Shown here piece after piece: positions 57,050 to 64,000 of a DNA stretch of 64,000 bases. The stretch is from Bog-473 sp963800725 (GTDB lineage Bacteria; Actinomycetota; Acidimicrobiia; Acidimicrobiales; RAAP-2): the NCBI GenBank assembly GCA_963800725.1, contig CAWDCE010000008.1, forward strand, positions 1-64,000, given 5' to 3'. Positions within the stretch are counted from its first letter, which is position 1. Each line of letters begins with the position of its first letter. The position numbers and the translations under genes were made by a program. The notes under the pieces were generated by a model, which had not been told where the DNA came from, ran no database searches, and was given only the letters and a program-made list of their open reading frames with translations.

Positions 57050-58436
57050 CCCGACCGAGCCGACCATGCTGGACCTCAGCGTTGCGCGCCGGATCCACAT
57101 CGTTGGTATCGGTGGGGCCGGGATGAGCGCGATTGCCGTGGTGCTTCGGGCCATGGGCCACACCGTGTCGGGTTCAGACCTCAAGGATTCGCCGGTGGCG
57201 GCCCGGCTGCGTGCGCTCGGGATCTCGGTCGCCCTCGGGCACAGCGCGCAGCACGTCGGCGAGGTCGACGCGGTGACCTATTCGCCTGCCGTGTCGCCGA
57301 AGAATCCCGAGATCATCCGCGCCGCCGAGCTCGGAGCACTGGTCATTGCCCGCTCGGGCATTTTGGCCGCGATCTGTGCGACCCGGCGCTGCCTGGCGGT
57401 GGCGGGGACCCACGGCAAGACCACGACGGCATCGATGCTCTCCCTCATCTTGGTCGAAGCGGGATTGCGGCCCTCGTTCGTGATCGGCGCCGACGTCAAT
57501 GAGATCGGGACCAACGCAGTTTGGGACGTGGGTGACTGGCTGGTGGTCGAGGCCGACGAAAGCTACGGGACCTTCCAGGCCATCGCACCCGACTTGGCGG
57601 TCGTGACCAACGTCGAAGCCGATCACCTCGACTTCTACGGGACCTTCGAGAATCTGCGCTCGGCCTTCGGGGCCTTTGTCGGCGCCGCCCGGCTCGGCGC
57701 GGTCGTCTCGGCCGACGATCAGGGATCGGCGGATATCGGTCGCGAATTCGCTGCGACGAGCGTCGGCACCGACGACGGGTCCGACTTCACCATGACGAAT
57801 GTCGAGCAGCGGCGCAGTTCGATTTCCTTTTCGCTCCGGGGTCCGGGCGGCGAACTCGGGCGCATCACCGTTGGGGTGCCCGGACTCCACAATGCTCGCA
57901 ACGCTGCCCTCGCCGTGGTCGCCGCGCTCGCCGCCGGTGCGCCCTTCGAGGCCGCCGCCACCGCCTTGGCCCGATTCGCCGGTGTCACCAGGCGTTTCGA
58001 GTTCCGCGGGGAGGTGGGGGGCGTCACCTTCGTGGACGACTATGCCCATCTTCCAACTGAAGTGCGCGCCGCCCTGGCGACGGCCAGAGCCGGGGGATGG
58101 AACCGGGTGATCGCCGTATTCCAACCGCACCGCTACAGCCGCACCGCAGCGCTGGCCGAGCAGTTCGGGGCCGCATTCGCCCAGGCGGACGCCTTGGTGG
58201 TCACCGACGTCTACAGCGCGGGCGAAGCTGCGGTGCCCGGGATCTCGGGGCAACTCGTCGTCGACGCCGTGGCGGACCAAGACCCCCGCCTCCCGGTCAT
58301 CTACGCCCCCGGCGGCTGGGAGGAGTGGCGTCTGGCCGTCGGATCACTGCTCGCGCCGGGCGATCTGTGTCTGACCCTCGGGGCCGGGGACCTGACCACG
58401 CTGCCCGACGCCTTGCTCGACGCACCGTCTTGGTGA
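57039..58436 (+). CDS. murC: UDP-MurNAc-L-alanine ligase MurC
   Basis: ATP-dependent addition of L-Ala to UDP-MurNAc. About 465 residues from ATG 57039 (overlapping murG) or 456 from ATG 57066. Motifs: IHIVGIGGAGMSAIAVVLRA, GSDLKDSPVAARLRALG, the ATP loop AVAGTHGKTTTASML, DWLVVEADESYGTFQ, NVEADHLDFYG, VDDYAHLPTEVRAAL, VFQPHRYSRTAAL. Complete frame. The stop overlaps the murB GTG. With murD and murF missing here, this and murE are the only Mur ligases in the cluster. Confidence 0.95.
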   Translation: MPADPTEPTMLDLSVARRIHIVGIGGAGMSAIAVVLRAMGHTVSGSDLKDSPVAARLRALGISVALGHSAQHVGEVDAVTYSPAVSPKNPEIIRAAELGALVIARSGILAAICATRRCLAVAGTHGKTTTASMLSLILVEAGLRPSFVIGADVNEIGTNAVWDVGDWLVVEADESYGTFQAIAPDLAVVTNVEADHLDFYGTFENLRSAFGAFVGAARLGAVVSADDQGSADIGREFAATSVGTDDGSDFTMTNVEQRRSSISFSLRGPGGELGRITVGVPGLHNARNAALAVVAALAAGAPFEAAATALARFAGVTRRFEFRGEVGGVTFVDDYAHLPTEVRAALATARAGGWNRVIAVFQPHRYSRTAALAEQFGAAFAQADALVVTDVYSAGEAAVPGISGQLVVDAVADQDPRLPVIYAPGGWEEWRLAVGSLLAPGDLCLTLGAGDLTTLPDALLDAPSW

Positions 58437-59396
58437 GTACCCAATCCGATCTCGAGGCGCTGGCCCAGGCGCTCGGCACGCTGGCCAGCGCGTCACGTGG
58501 CGCTCGGGCCGATGACGACCTATGGGGTGGGGGGCCCGGCCGCCCTCTTCGCGGACGTCAACAGCGACGCGGATCTCGACGCCGTGCGGGCCGCACTGCG
58601 CACCCATCGTGTGCCCGTCACCGTCATTGGGCGTGGCTCGAACCTCTTGGTGGCCGACGAGGGGTTCTCGGGTCTGGCCATCCGCCTGGGTGGCACGTTC
58701 GCCGAGGTCACCCTGCCGAGCGGCCGTGAGGCGCCTTATCTGGTTTCGGCCGGGGCGGCGGTGCCGCTGCCGGTGCTGGCCCGTCAGGTGGCCGACGCCG
58801 GGTGGGCCGGGTTGGCGTGGGCGGTTGGGGTGCCGGGTTCACTCGGCGGTGCGGTGCGCATGAACGCCGGCGGTCACGGCTCGGACATGGCCGCCGTTGT
58901 GCGGACCTATCGCTGGGTCGACCTCTTGAGTGAGCGGGAGGGCACCGACGACGTGGCTCACCTGCACTACGGCTACCGCTCGTCATCGATTGCCCCCAAC
59001 GAGGTGGTGTGCCGCGCCCAACTCGAAGTCGAACCGGGTGACCGCGACGAAGAGAAGCGCCAGCTGAGCGAGATCGTGCGCTGGCGCCGCGCCCACCAGC
59101 CCGGCGGGTCCAACGCCGGGTCGGTCTTTGCCAATCCGCCGGGCGACTCGGCCGGACGTCTGATCGAAGCCGCCGGTCTCAAGGGTTTTCGCCTGGCCAG
59201 CGCGCAGGTGTCGACCAAGCACGCCAACTTCATCCAGTCCGACAAGGGCGGGCGGGCCGCCGACATCCTCGCCCTCATGGACCACGTCGCCGGAGTGGTG
59301 CGCGCCCAAAGCGGCGTATCGCTGCGCGCAGAGGTCCGCCTCTTGGGCTTTTCCAGCGACGAGACTGGGGCGATGAGCAACCTGGAGGGGCCGTGA
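58433..59396 (+). CDS. murB: UDP-N-acetylenolpyruvoylglucosamine reductase MurB, one frame break
   Basis: FAD enzyme reducing UDP-GlcNAc-enolpyruvate to UDP-MurNAc. About 320 residues. GTG start overlaps the murC stop; the first frame gives STQSDLEALAQALGTL, and a break near 58488 leads to HVALGPMTTYGVGGPAALFA. FAD site VIGRGSNLLVADEGFSGLAI, GVPGSLGGAVRMNAGGHGSD, YGYRSSSI, and the catalytic Ser/Cys region PGGSNAGSVFANPPGDSAGR, GLKGFRLASAQVSTKHANFI. Overlaps ftsQ by 4 bases. Confidence 0.93.
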
Positions 59397-60205
59397 GCGC
59401 GACGACCACCAAATCGCGCCCGGCTTCGGGGGACTCGGCCCCTCGGCGCTCCGCCATGGACCCCCGAATCTCCCAACGACGCCGCGACGTCAGTCGTCAA
59501 CAGGGCCGGCGCCGGTTCTGGGTGCTGCTCAGCGTCGTGATCGTGGTCGCCGTCGTGCTCGGCGGCTGGTTGATCCTGCACCTGCCGTGGTTCTCGGCCA
59601 AGGTGGTCACGGTCAGCGGGGCGGTCCACGAGACCCCCGCCCAGGTCATTGCGGCGGGCGGGCTCGACCATCACCCCGCTTTGCTCGGTCTCAACACCAC
59701 GAACGTGGCGAACCGAATCGAGCGGCTTCCTTGGGTGAGCACGGCCACGGTCAAGGTGGCTTGGCCCGACCGCGTGCACGTCGTGGTCACCGAGGCGGCT
59801 CCCGCGGCCCAAATGAAGACCACCACCGGCGCCTGGGCGCTCTTGGCGGCGAACGGCCGGGTGCTCGCCACGGCGCCGACGCAGATTCTCCACGTGGTGG
59901 TCCTCAACGGCCCGGCGGCGCCCGCACCCACCGCAACCGCAGTGCTTCCCCGCGACCTGAGTGCCCTCGAAGTGGCCGCCACCCTACCGATGTCGTTCAA
60001 GGCCCAGGTGGCCTCGGTCAACATCGAGCCGGCGGGATGGATTCAGCTGACGATGACCACGCCGCTGACGGTCGATATCGGCCAGCCCAGTCAGTTAGCT
60101 TCTAAGTATGAGGACGTCAGCTCGATCTTGGCCGGGGCCACGTTGCATTCGGGCGATGTCATCGACGTCAGCGTCCCGGATGCGCCGACGGTCAGCGGGG
60201 GCTGA
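59393..60205 (+). CDS. ftsQ: Division protein FtsQ (DivIB)
   Basis: Bitopic divisome protein. 270 residues: a basic N-tail, helix FWVLLSVVIVVAVVLGGWLI, then a POTRA domain starting AKVVTVSGAVHETPAQVIAA, with IERLPWVSTATVKVAWPDRV as the usual FtsQ motif, and the FtsQ/DivIB domain. GTG overlaps murB. Last gene before the ftsZ promoter gap of 182 bases. Confidence 0.92.
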   Translation: MSATTTKSRPASGDSAPRRSAMDPRISQRRRDVSRQQGRRRFWVLLSVVIVVAVVLGGWLILHLPWFSAKVVTVSGAVHETPAQVIAAGGLDHHPALLGLNTTNVANRIERLPWVSTATVKVAWPDRVHVVVTEAAPAAQMKTTTGAWALLAANGRVLATAPTQILHVVVLNGPAAPAPTATAVLPRDLSALEVAATLPMSFKAQVASVNIEPAGWIQLTMTTPLTVDIGQPSQLASKYEDVSSILAGATLHSGDVIDVSVPDAPTVSGG

Positions 60206-60215
60206 GTGAGGATGC

Positions 60216-60244
60216 TTGACCTCGTGCAACACCCCCCGTATGGT
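60216..60244 (+). promoter_or_regulatory. Promoter of ftsZ
   Basis: -35 TTGACC (60216-60221), 17-base spacer, -10 TATGGT (60239-60244), leaving a leader of roughly 135 bases before the ftsZ ATG. Confidence 0.55.
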
Positions 60245-60387
60245 GGCGATACGTTCTCGCACTGTAAACGTCAACCTTCCCATCAGGTTAAGAGATTGGG
60301 AACACGAGACGTGAGCCACTTAGTGGCGCATGGCGGAGAGATCCAACAAGCGATCGGTCGGCGATCGACCCGAAGACGAGGGAGTTC

Positions 60388-61518
60388 ATGACCACCGTTC
60401 CTTCTCAAGGCAACTACCTGGCCGTCATCAAGGTGGTGGGTGTCGGAGGCGGAGGCGTCAACGCCGTGAACCGCATGATCGATTCCGGCCTGCGCAATGT
60501 CGAGTTCATCGCCGCCAACACCGATGCACAGGCTTTGTTGATGAGCGACGCCGATCTCAAGCTCGACCTCGGCCGCCAGCTGACCCGCGGGCTCGGGGCC
60601 GGGAGTGACCCCGAGGTCGGCCGCCAGGCCGCCGAAGAGCACCGGGCCGACATCGAAGAGGCGCTGCAGGGTGCAGACATGGTCTTCATCACCGCCGGCA
60701 AGGGCGGTGGCACCGGGACCGGGGCCGCCCCGGTCGTCGCCGAGATCGCCAAAAGCGTGGGCGCCTTGACCATTGGGGTGGTGACCCGCCCGTTCACCTT
60801 CGAGGGGCGCCGACGGGCCATGCAGGCCGAAAAGGGCATCCAGGTGCTCAAAGAGAAGGTCGACACCCTCATCGTGATCCCCAACGACCGGTTGCTGACC
60901 GTGTCGAACGACAAGACCAGCATGGTCAACGCCTTCAAGATGGCCGACGAGGTCCTTCTCCAAGGTGTGCGCGGCATCACCGACCTCATCACGGTTCCGG
61001 GTCTGATCAACACCGACTTCGCCGACGTCAAGATGGTCATGACCAACGCCGGGACCGCCATCATGGGCATTGGAAGCTCCATTGGTGAAGGGCGCGCCGC
61101 CAACGCCGCGCGCGCGGCCATCACCTCGCCGCTGCTCGAGGCCTCCATAGAGGGGGCTCGCGGCATCCTGCTCAACATTGCGGGCGGTTCGGACCTTGGG
61201 CTTTTCGAGGTCAACGAGGCCGCTGAGATCATCCACGGGGTGGCCCACGCGGATGCCAACATCATCTTTGGCGCCGTCATCGACGACAACATGGGCGACG
61301 AGGTCCGGGTCACCGTCATCGCGGCGGGCTTCGAGCGGTGGGAAGAAGGTGCCCGCCCCGCAGCCGCCGACCGGGTGCCGTCGATCTTCAGCGGCGACAC
61401 CGCATCGGAGGCCGACGGGATTGGCGAGACCGTCGACATCTTCGGTGAAGGTACCGGCACCGACGACGAGTTCGATCTGGGTGACGACGATTTCGACGTC
61501 CCCTCCTTCCTTCGCTAG
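60388..61518 (+). CDS. ftsZ: Cell division GTPase FtsZ
   Basis: Tubulin-like GTPase forming the Z ring. 376 residues. IKVVGVGGGGVNAVNRMIDS, the tubulin signature GGGTGTG at residues 106-112, VVTRPFTFEGRRRAMQAEKG, NDRLLTV, FADVKMVMTNAGTAIMGIGS (T7 loop), and the conserved C-terminal peptide DDFDVPSFLR that binds SepF. No ftsA is present, as usual in Actinobacteria; SepF is encoded two genes on. Confidence 0.97.
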   Translation: MTTVPSQGNYLAVIKVVGVGGGGVNAVNRMIDSGLRNVEFIAANTDAQALLMSDADLKLDLGRQLTRGLGAGSDPEVGRQAAEEHRADIEEALQGADMVFITAGKGGGTGTGAAPVVAEIAKSVGALTIGVVTRPFTFEGRRRAMQAEKGIQVLKEKVDTLIVIPNDRLLTVSNDKTSMVNAFKMADEVLLQGVRGITDLITVPGLINTDFADVKMVMTNAGTAIMGIGSSIGEGRAANAARAAITSPLLEASIEGARGILLNIAGGSDLGLFEVNEAAEIIHGVAHADANIIFGAVIDDNMGDEVRVTVIAAGFERWEEGARPAAADRVPSIFSGDTASEADGIGETVDIFGEGTGTDDEFDLGDDDFDVPSFLR

Positions 61519-62152
61519 CGATCGGGTCGCAGGCGCGCTGGCCGAGATTCGCCGGCGCATCGCCTCGGCGGGCGGCGACGTCGATGCCGTGCGGGTCGTG
61601 GCGGTCACCAAAGGCTTCGGCATCGATGCGGTCCTGGCCGCCCGCGCCGCCGGGTTGTGCGACATTGGCGAGAACTACGCTGCCGAATTGTTGGCCAAGG
61701 CGCCGGGACCTGAAGGGACGTCGTGGCATTTCCTCGGTGCGGTGCAACGCAACAAGGTGGGCCCCCTCGCCCCAGTGGTCTCGATGTGGCAGGGGGTGGC
61801 CCGTGTTGGTGAAGGGGAGCGGATCGCCCGCTTTTGCCCCGGGGCCCGGGTCTTGGTCCAAGTGGACTGCACCGGCCAACCCGGCCGCAACGGCGTGAGC
61901 GTCAGCGACACCCCGGCCCTGGTCGAAGCGCTCCGTGGCCTCGATCTCGACGTGGCGGGTCTCATGACCGTGGCCCCGACTGACCACGATGCGGCCGATC
62001 GGGCCTTTGGCGAGGTCGATCGGCTGGCCACCGAGCTCGGTTTGGCGGAGCGCTCGATGGGAATGAGCGATGACCTCGAGTTGGCGGTGACCCATGGATC
62101 GACAATGGTGCGCATCGGGCGTGCCCTCTTCGGCGAGCGATCCCGGGGTTAA
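61481..62152 (+). CDS. YggS/PLPBP-type pyridoxal-phosphate homeostasis protein
   Basis: PLP-binding alanine-racemase-fold protein that buffers PLP. About 220 residues. VRVVAVTKGFGIDAVLAARA carries the PLP Lys, GENYAAELLAKAPGPEG matches the family's GENYVQE, WHFLGAVQRNK its HFIGxLQxNK, and GMSDDLELAVTHGSTMVRIG its end. No ATG or good ribosome site; GTG 61481, 38 bases inside ftsZ, is the furthest sensible start, while conserved sequence begins near 61530. The position between ftsZ and sepF is standard for Gram-positives. Confidence 0.88.
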   Translation: MTTISTSPPSFASDRVAGALAEIRRRIASAGGDVDAVRVVAVTKGFGIDAVLAARAAGLCDIGENYAAELLAKAPGPEGTSWHFLGAVQRNKVGPLAPVVSMWQGVARVGEGERIARFCPGARVLVQVDCTGQPGRNGVSVSDTPALVEALRGLDLDVAGLMTVAPTDHDAADRAFGEVDRLATELGLAERSMGMSDDLELAVTHGSTMVRIGRALFGERSRG

Positions 62153-62214
62153 TCGCTTGAGTCCAGCCCGCCCCCTTGGGCAGGCACTACGCTAAGAGCG
62201 GAACAGGAGAAGGT

Positions 62215-62792
62215 ATGGCGCCGTCGTTCATGAAGAAAACCATGGTCTACCTCGGTCTACTCGATGACGAGTATGACGAGTACGACAACCTCGAAGATCG
62301 GGCTCCCGCGGGTTTTCCACCACCACCAGGGTCGATTCGGGGCCGAGTCAGGCCGAACCGGCCGACGAGTACGCCGGCGGGATGAGCCGTATCCGCACCA
62401 TTCCACGCGAATCGGCGGTGCCCGCCAGCTCGCGGCCCCAACCTGCCGCGCCGGCGGCCCCGAGGTCTTCTTCGGTGCGGCCGGTGCCCGTCGACACCGC
62501 CATCCCGGGGACGCCCCAGGCCCGGGTCCACGTGGTGGCCCCGGCGCGATTCGGTGACGCCAAGGAGATCGCGGACCGCCTCAAGGACAACCGGCCGGTC
62601 ATCGTGAACCTCCAGGTGGCCGATCGCGACTTGCAACGCCGAATGATCGATTTCTGCAGCGGCGTCACCTACGCGCTGAGCGGCGAGATGGAAAAAGTGG
62701 CCGACCAGGTCTTCTTGTTGGCCCCGACCAACGTGAAGGTCTCAGAAGAAGAGCGCCAACGCCTCGTCGAGCGCGGCTTCGGGCGTGAGTGA
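62215..62792 (+). CDS. sepF: Cell division protein SepF, one frame break
   Basis: Membrane anchor for FtsZ. About 192 residues; GGAGAAGG precedes ATG 62215. The amphipathic membrane helix is MAPSFMKKTMVYLGLLDD, followed by an acidic stretch (EYDEYDNLED), a break near 62310 and a variable linker (SGPSQAEPADEYAGGMSRIR). The core domain is RVHVVAPARFGDAKEIADRL, KDNRPVIVNLQVADRDLQRR, MIDFCSGVTYALSGEMEKVA and DQVFLLAPTNVKVS. Confidence 0.92.
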
Positions 62793-62813
62793 GTCAAGTA
62801 CTCTCCACACTTA

Positions 62814-63080
62814 GTGCACCTCACAATCCTGGCCAACGCCGTCGAGCTGTACCTCGTCTTGATCATGTTCCCCATGGCGTTGCTCAGCTGGTTTCGTATC
62901 AACCCGAGTTCCACTCTCGGGCACGTACAACGGTTCCTCTTCCGGGCGACCGAACCCCTCTTGGCCCCCGTCCGGCGCATCATCCGACCGATGGGCGGCC
63001 TCGACATCTCCTTCTTGGTGGTGTTCTTGGTGCTCCAGTTCATCGTGATCCCCCTCCTCGGCGGACAGACGATCGTCTAA
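62814..63080 (+). CDS. YggT-family membrane protein
   Basis: 88 residues from GTG 62814. Two hydrophobic helices (VELYLVLIMFPMALLSWF and DISFLVVFLVLQFIVIPLLG) with the family motif TEPLLAPVRRIIRPMGGLDI between them. Found beside sepF in many Gram-positive and cyanobacterial clusters; thought to help envelope assembly or stress tolerance. No Shine-Dalgarno; TACTCT 9 bases upstream may be a -10 for a leaderless message. Confidence 0.88.
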   Translation: MHLTILANAVELYLVLIMFPMALLSWFRINPSSTLGHVQRFLFRATEPLLAPVRRIIRPMGGLDISFLVVFLVLQFIVIPLLGGQTIV

Positions 63081-63106
63081 CTTCAAAACACCCAAGAGTG
63101 GATGGG

Positions 63107-63112
63107 TAGACT
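63107..63112 (+). promoter_or_regulatory. Possible -10 box of a leaderless divIVA transcript
   Basis: TAGACT ends 8 bases before the divIVA ATG at 63121, and there is no ribosome-binding sequence in between. A transcript from this box would start at or within a base or two of the ATG. Confidence 0.35.
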
Positions 63113-63120
63113 CGGGCTCC

Positions 63121-63855
63121 ATGGACAATTCGCAATCCGCCTCATCCACCCTCGACACGCTGCGAACGGTCGAGTTCCGCCTCGGGCTCAAGGGCTACAA
63201 CGTCGATGAGGTCGATGAGTACCTCGACAAGGCGGCCCAAGAAGCCGAAGCGCTCCAAGAACACGTCCGTCAGCTCAACGAGCGCCTGCGTCAGGCCAGC
63301 GAGCGGATCGCCCAGCTCGAATCCGAAAAGCGCAGCGAGCCCCCCGAAACCCAGGCCGTCCCGGTCGCCGCCCCCGTGGCCGCAGCCGTCGCCGCGCCCG
63401 ACCCGGTCGAGGCCGCCGTCGGCGACGAGACGCTGCAGCGCACCTTGTTGCTCGCCCAGCGCTTCGTCGACCAGACCAAGCGCGAGAGCGAAGCTGAAGC
63501 CGCCGCCATCGTGGCGCGAGCCCAGCAGCAAGCAGCTGAGCTGCACACCCAGGCCGAGCAGGATCTGCGTGAAGACGTCGCCCGTCTCGAGGCGAGCCGG
63601 TCACAACTCGCCGCCGACGTCGAGAGCATGGCCCGTCACCTCGAATCCGAGCGCAACAGGCTCCGCGGCGCGTTGGCCGAGATCTTGAAGTGGGTTGACG
63701 AGAACGTCCAGCCGGCCAATTCGCTCATGGGGGTGCGACCCAAGTCAAGCGTCGGGGGCGGCCCTGCACCCGCCGCAGCGATTGGCGCGAACGACCCCGC
63801 CCCTACACTCAACCTGCAAAACGCTACGGACAGCGGAGCGGCGGGGACCAGTTAA
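63121..63855 (+). CDS. DivIVA/Wag31-like coiled-coil protein
   Basis: Polar or septal scaffold that senses membrane curvature. 244 residues. DivIVA N-domain: LRTVEFRLGLKGYNVDEVDE then YLDKAAQEAEAL; two coiled coils separated by an Ala/Pro/Val-rich linker (about 75-105), QRFVDQTKRESEAEAAAIVA as the second coil, and a Gly/Pro/Ala tail. End of the cluster in its usual actinobacterial position. Confidence 0.9.
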   Translation: MDNSQSASSTLDTLRTVEFRLGLKGYNVDEVDEYLDKAAQEAEALQEHVRQLNERLRQASERIAQLESEKRSEPPETQAVPVAAPVAAAVAAPDPVEAAVGDETLQRTLLLAQRFVDQTKRESEAEAAAIVARAQQQAAELHTQAEQDLREDVARLEASRSQLAADVESMARHLESERNRLRGALAEILKWVDENVQPANSLMGVRPKSSVGGGPAPAAAIGANDPAPTLNLQNATDSGAAGTS

Positions 63856-63986
63856 TCCGCGGTAAGTCGTTTCCACAGCCGGGGTGCTATTGCCCCTGGT
63901 GAATGCGGTCCGCTATCGTCACCCGCTCACTCGGCGCGCTTGTCGTTGGGGAACCGGTCATAGGTGTGGCCGCGAAGGAGGACACG

Positions 63987-64000
63987 ATGAGCCCAGCGAG
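63987..64000 (+). CDS. Start of next gene (cut by window edge)
   Basis: AAGGAGG (63975-63981) lies 5 bases before ATG 63987; only the first few codons (MSPA) are present, so the product cannot be identified. Confidence 0.5.

Noticed and set aside
47610..58280. Long minus-strand frames across the dcw cluster
   Set aside because: Mirror images of high-G+C plus-strand genes; no start signals, and the plus-strand products are unmistakable.
1..64000. CRISPR arrays, transposases, integrases, restriction or toxin-antitoxin systems
   Set aside because: None seen on either strand; the only direct repeats are the short tandem and dispersed elements listed. The HNH protein belongs to a housekeeping-like actinobacterial family, not an obvious defence system.

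Overview
The window reads as two unrelated bacterial genomes joined end to end. Positions 1 to about 46,280 are of moderate G+C (roughly half by eye). The gene content fits a Vampirovibrionia/Melainabacteria-type bacterium, perhaps Obscuribacterales: an AMIN-TPR protein, class I aldolase, a bacterioferritin-like protein, many small secreted or membrane proteins, and loosely packed genes ended by hairpins. From about 46,300 to 64,000 the DNA is much richer in G+C, tightly packed and all on the plus strand. It carries an actinobacterial division and cell-wall (dcw) cluster, most like Acidimicrobiia. Both lineage assignments are inference from gene content and composition. The join cuts the 5' part of a glucoamylase-family gene and is best explained as an assembly or cloning chimera.

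Left part in order: end of an acyl-CoA dehydrogenase; SPFH/band-7 protein; GATC-rich tandem repeats; membrane-anchored coiled-coil protein; PAS histidine kinase; small unknown genes; a broken hisS remnant beside cysS; lipoprotein and small charged proteins; ileS; GH16 glucanase; a second histidine kinase; a 42-residue membrane peptide; GNAT acetyltransferase; fumarase; Nudix hydrolase; a 676-residue polytopic membrane protein; a G+C-richer block of three unknown genes (25.9-28.0 kb); bacterioferritin-like protein; a secreted protein made of 21 octapeptides; class I fructose-bisphosphate aldolase; methylmalonyl-CoA epimerase; AMIN-TPR protein and a separate remnant of its 3' end; HAD phosphatase; GH35-like galactosidase; C1 peptidase; metallophosphoesterase; nucleoside-deoxyribosyltransferase-like protein; RfaE2-type adenylyltransferase; glucoamylase-family protein. 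No rRNA, tRNA, transposase or CRISPR array was seen.

Right part: an HNH endonuclease and a lipoate/biotin ligase-like gene precede the dcw cluster mraZ-rsmH-ftsL-ftsI-murE-mraY-ftsW-murG-murC-murB-ftsQ-ftsZ-yggS-sepF-yggT-divIVA, with many start/stop overlaps. murF and murD are missing from their usual places. A six-copy, 10-bp-phased MraZ operator overlaps a good promoter before mraZ, and ftsZ has its own promoter.

Single-base frame breaks occur throughout both halves, including in essential genes (ileS, rsmH, ftsI, murE, murB). In most cases the neighbouring frames rejoin into a full-length conserved protein. This looks like uncorrected indel errors in the assembly rather than gene decay. 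Interrupted genes are therefore listed over their whole reconstructed span, with the break positions stated.
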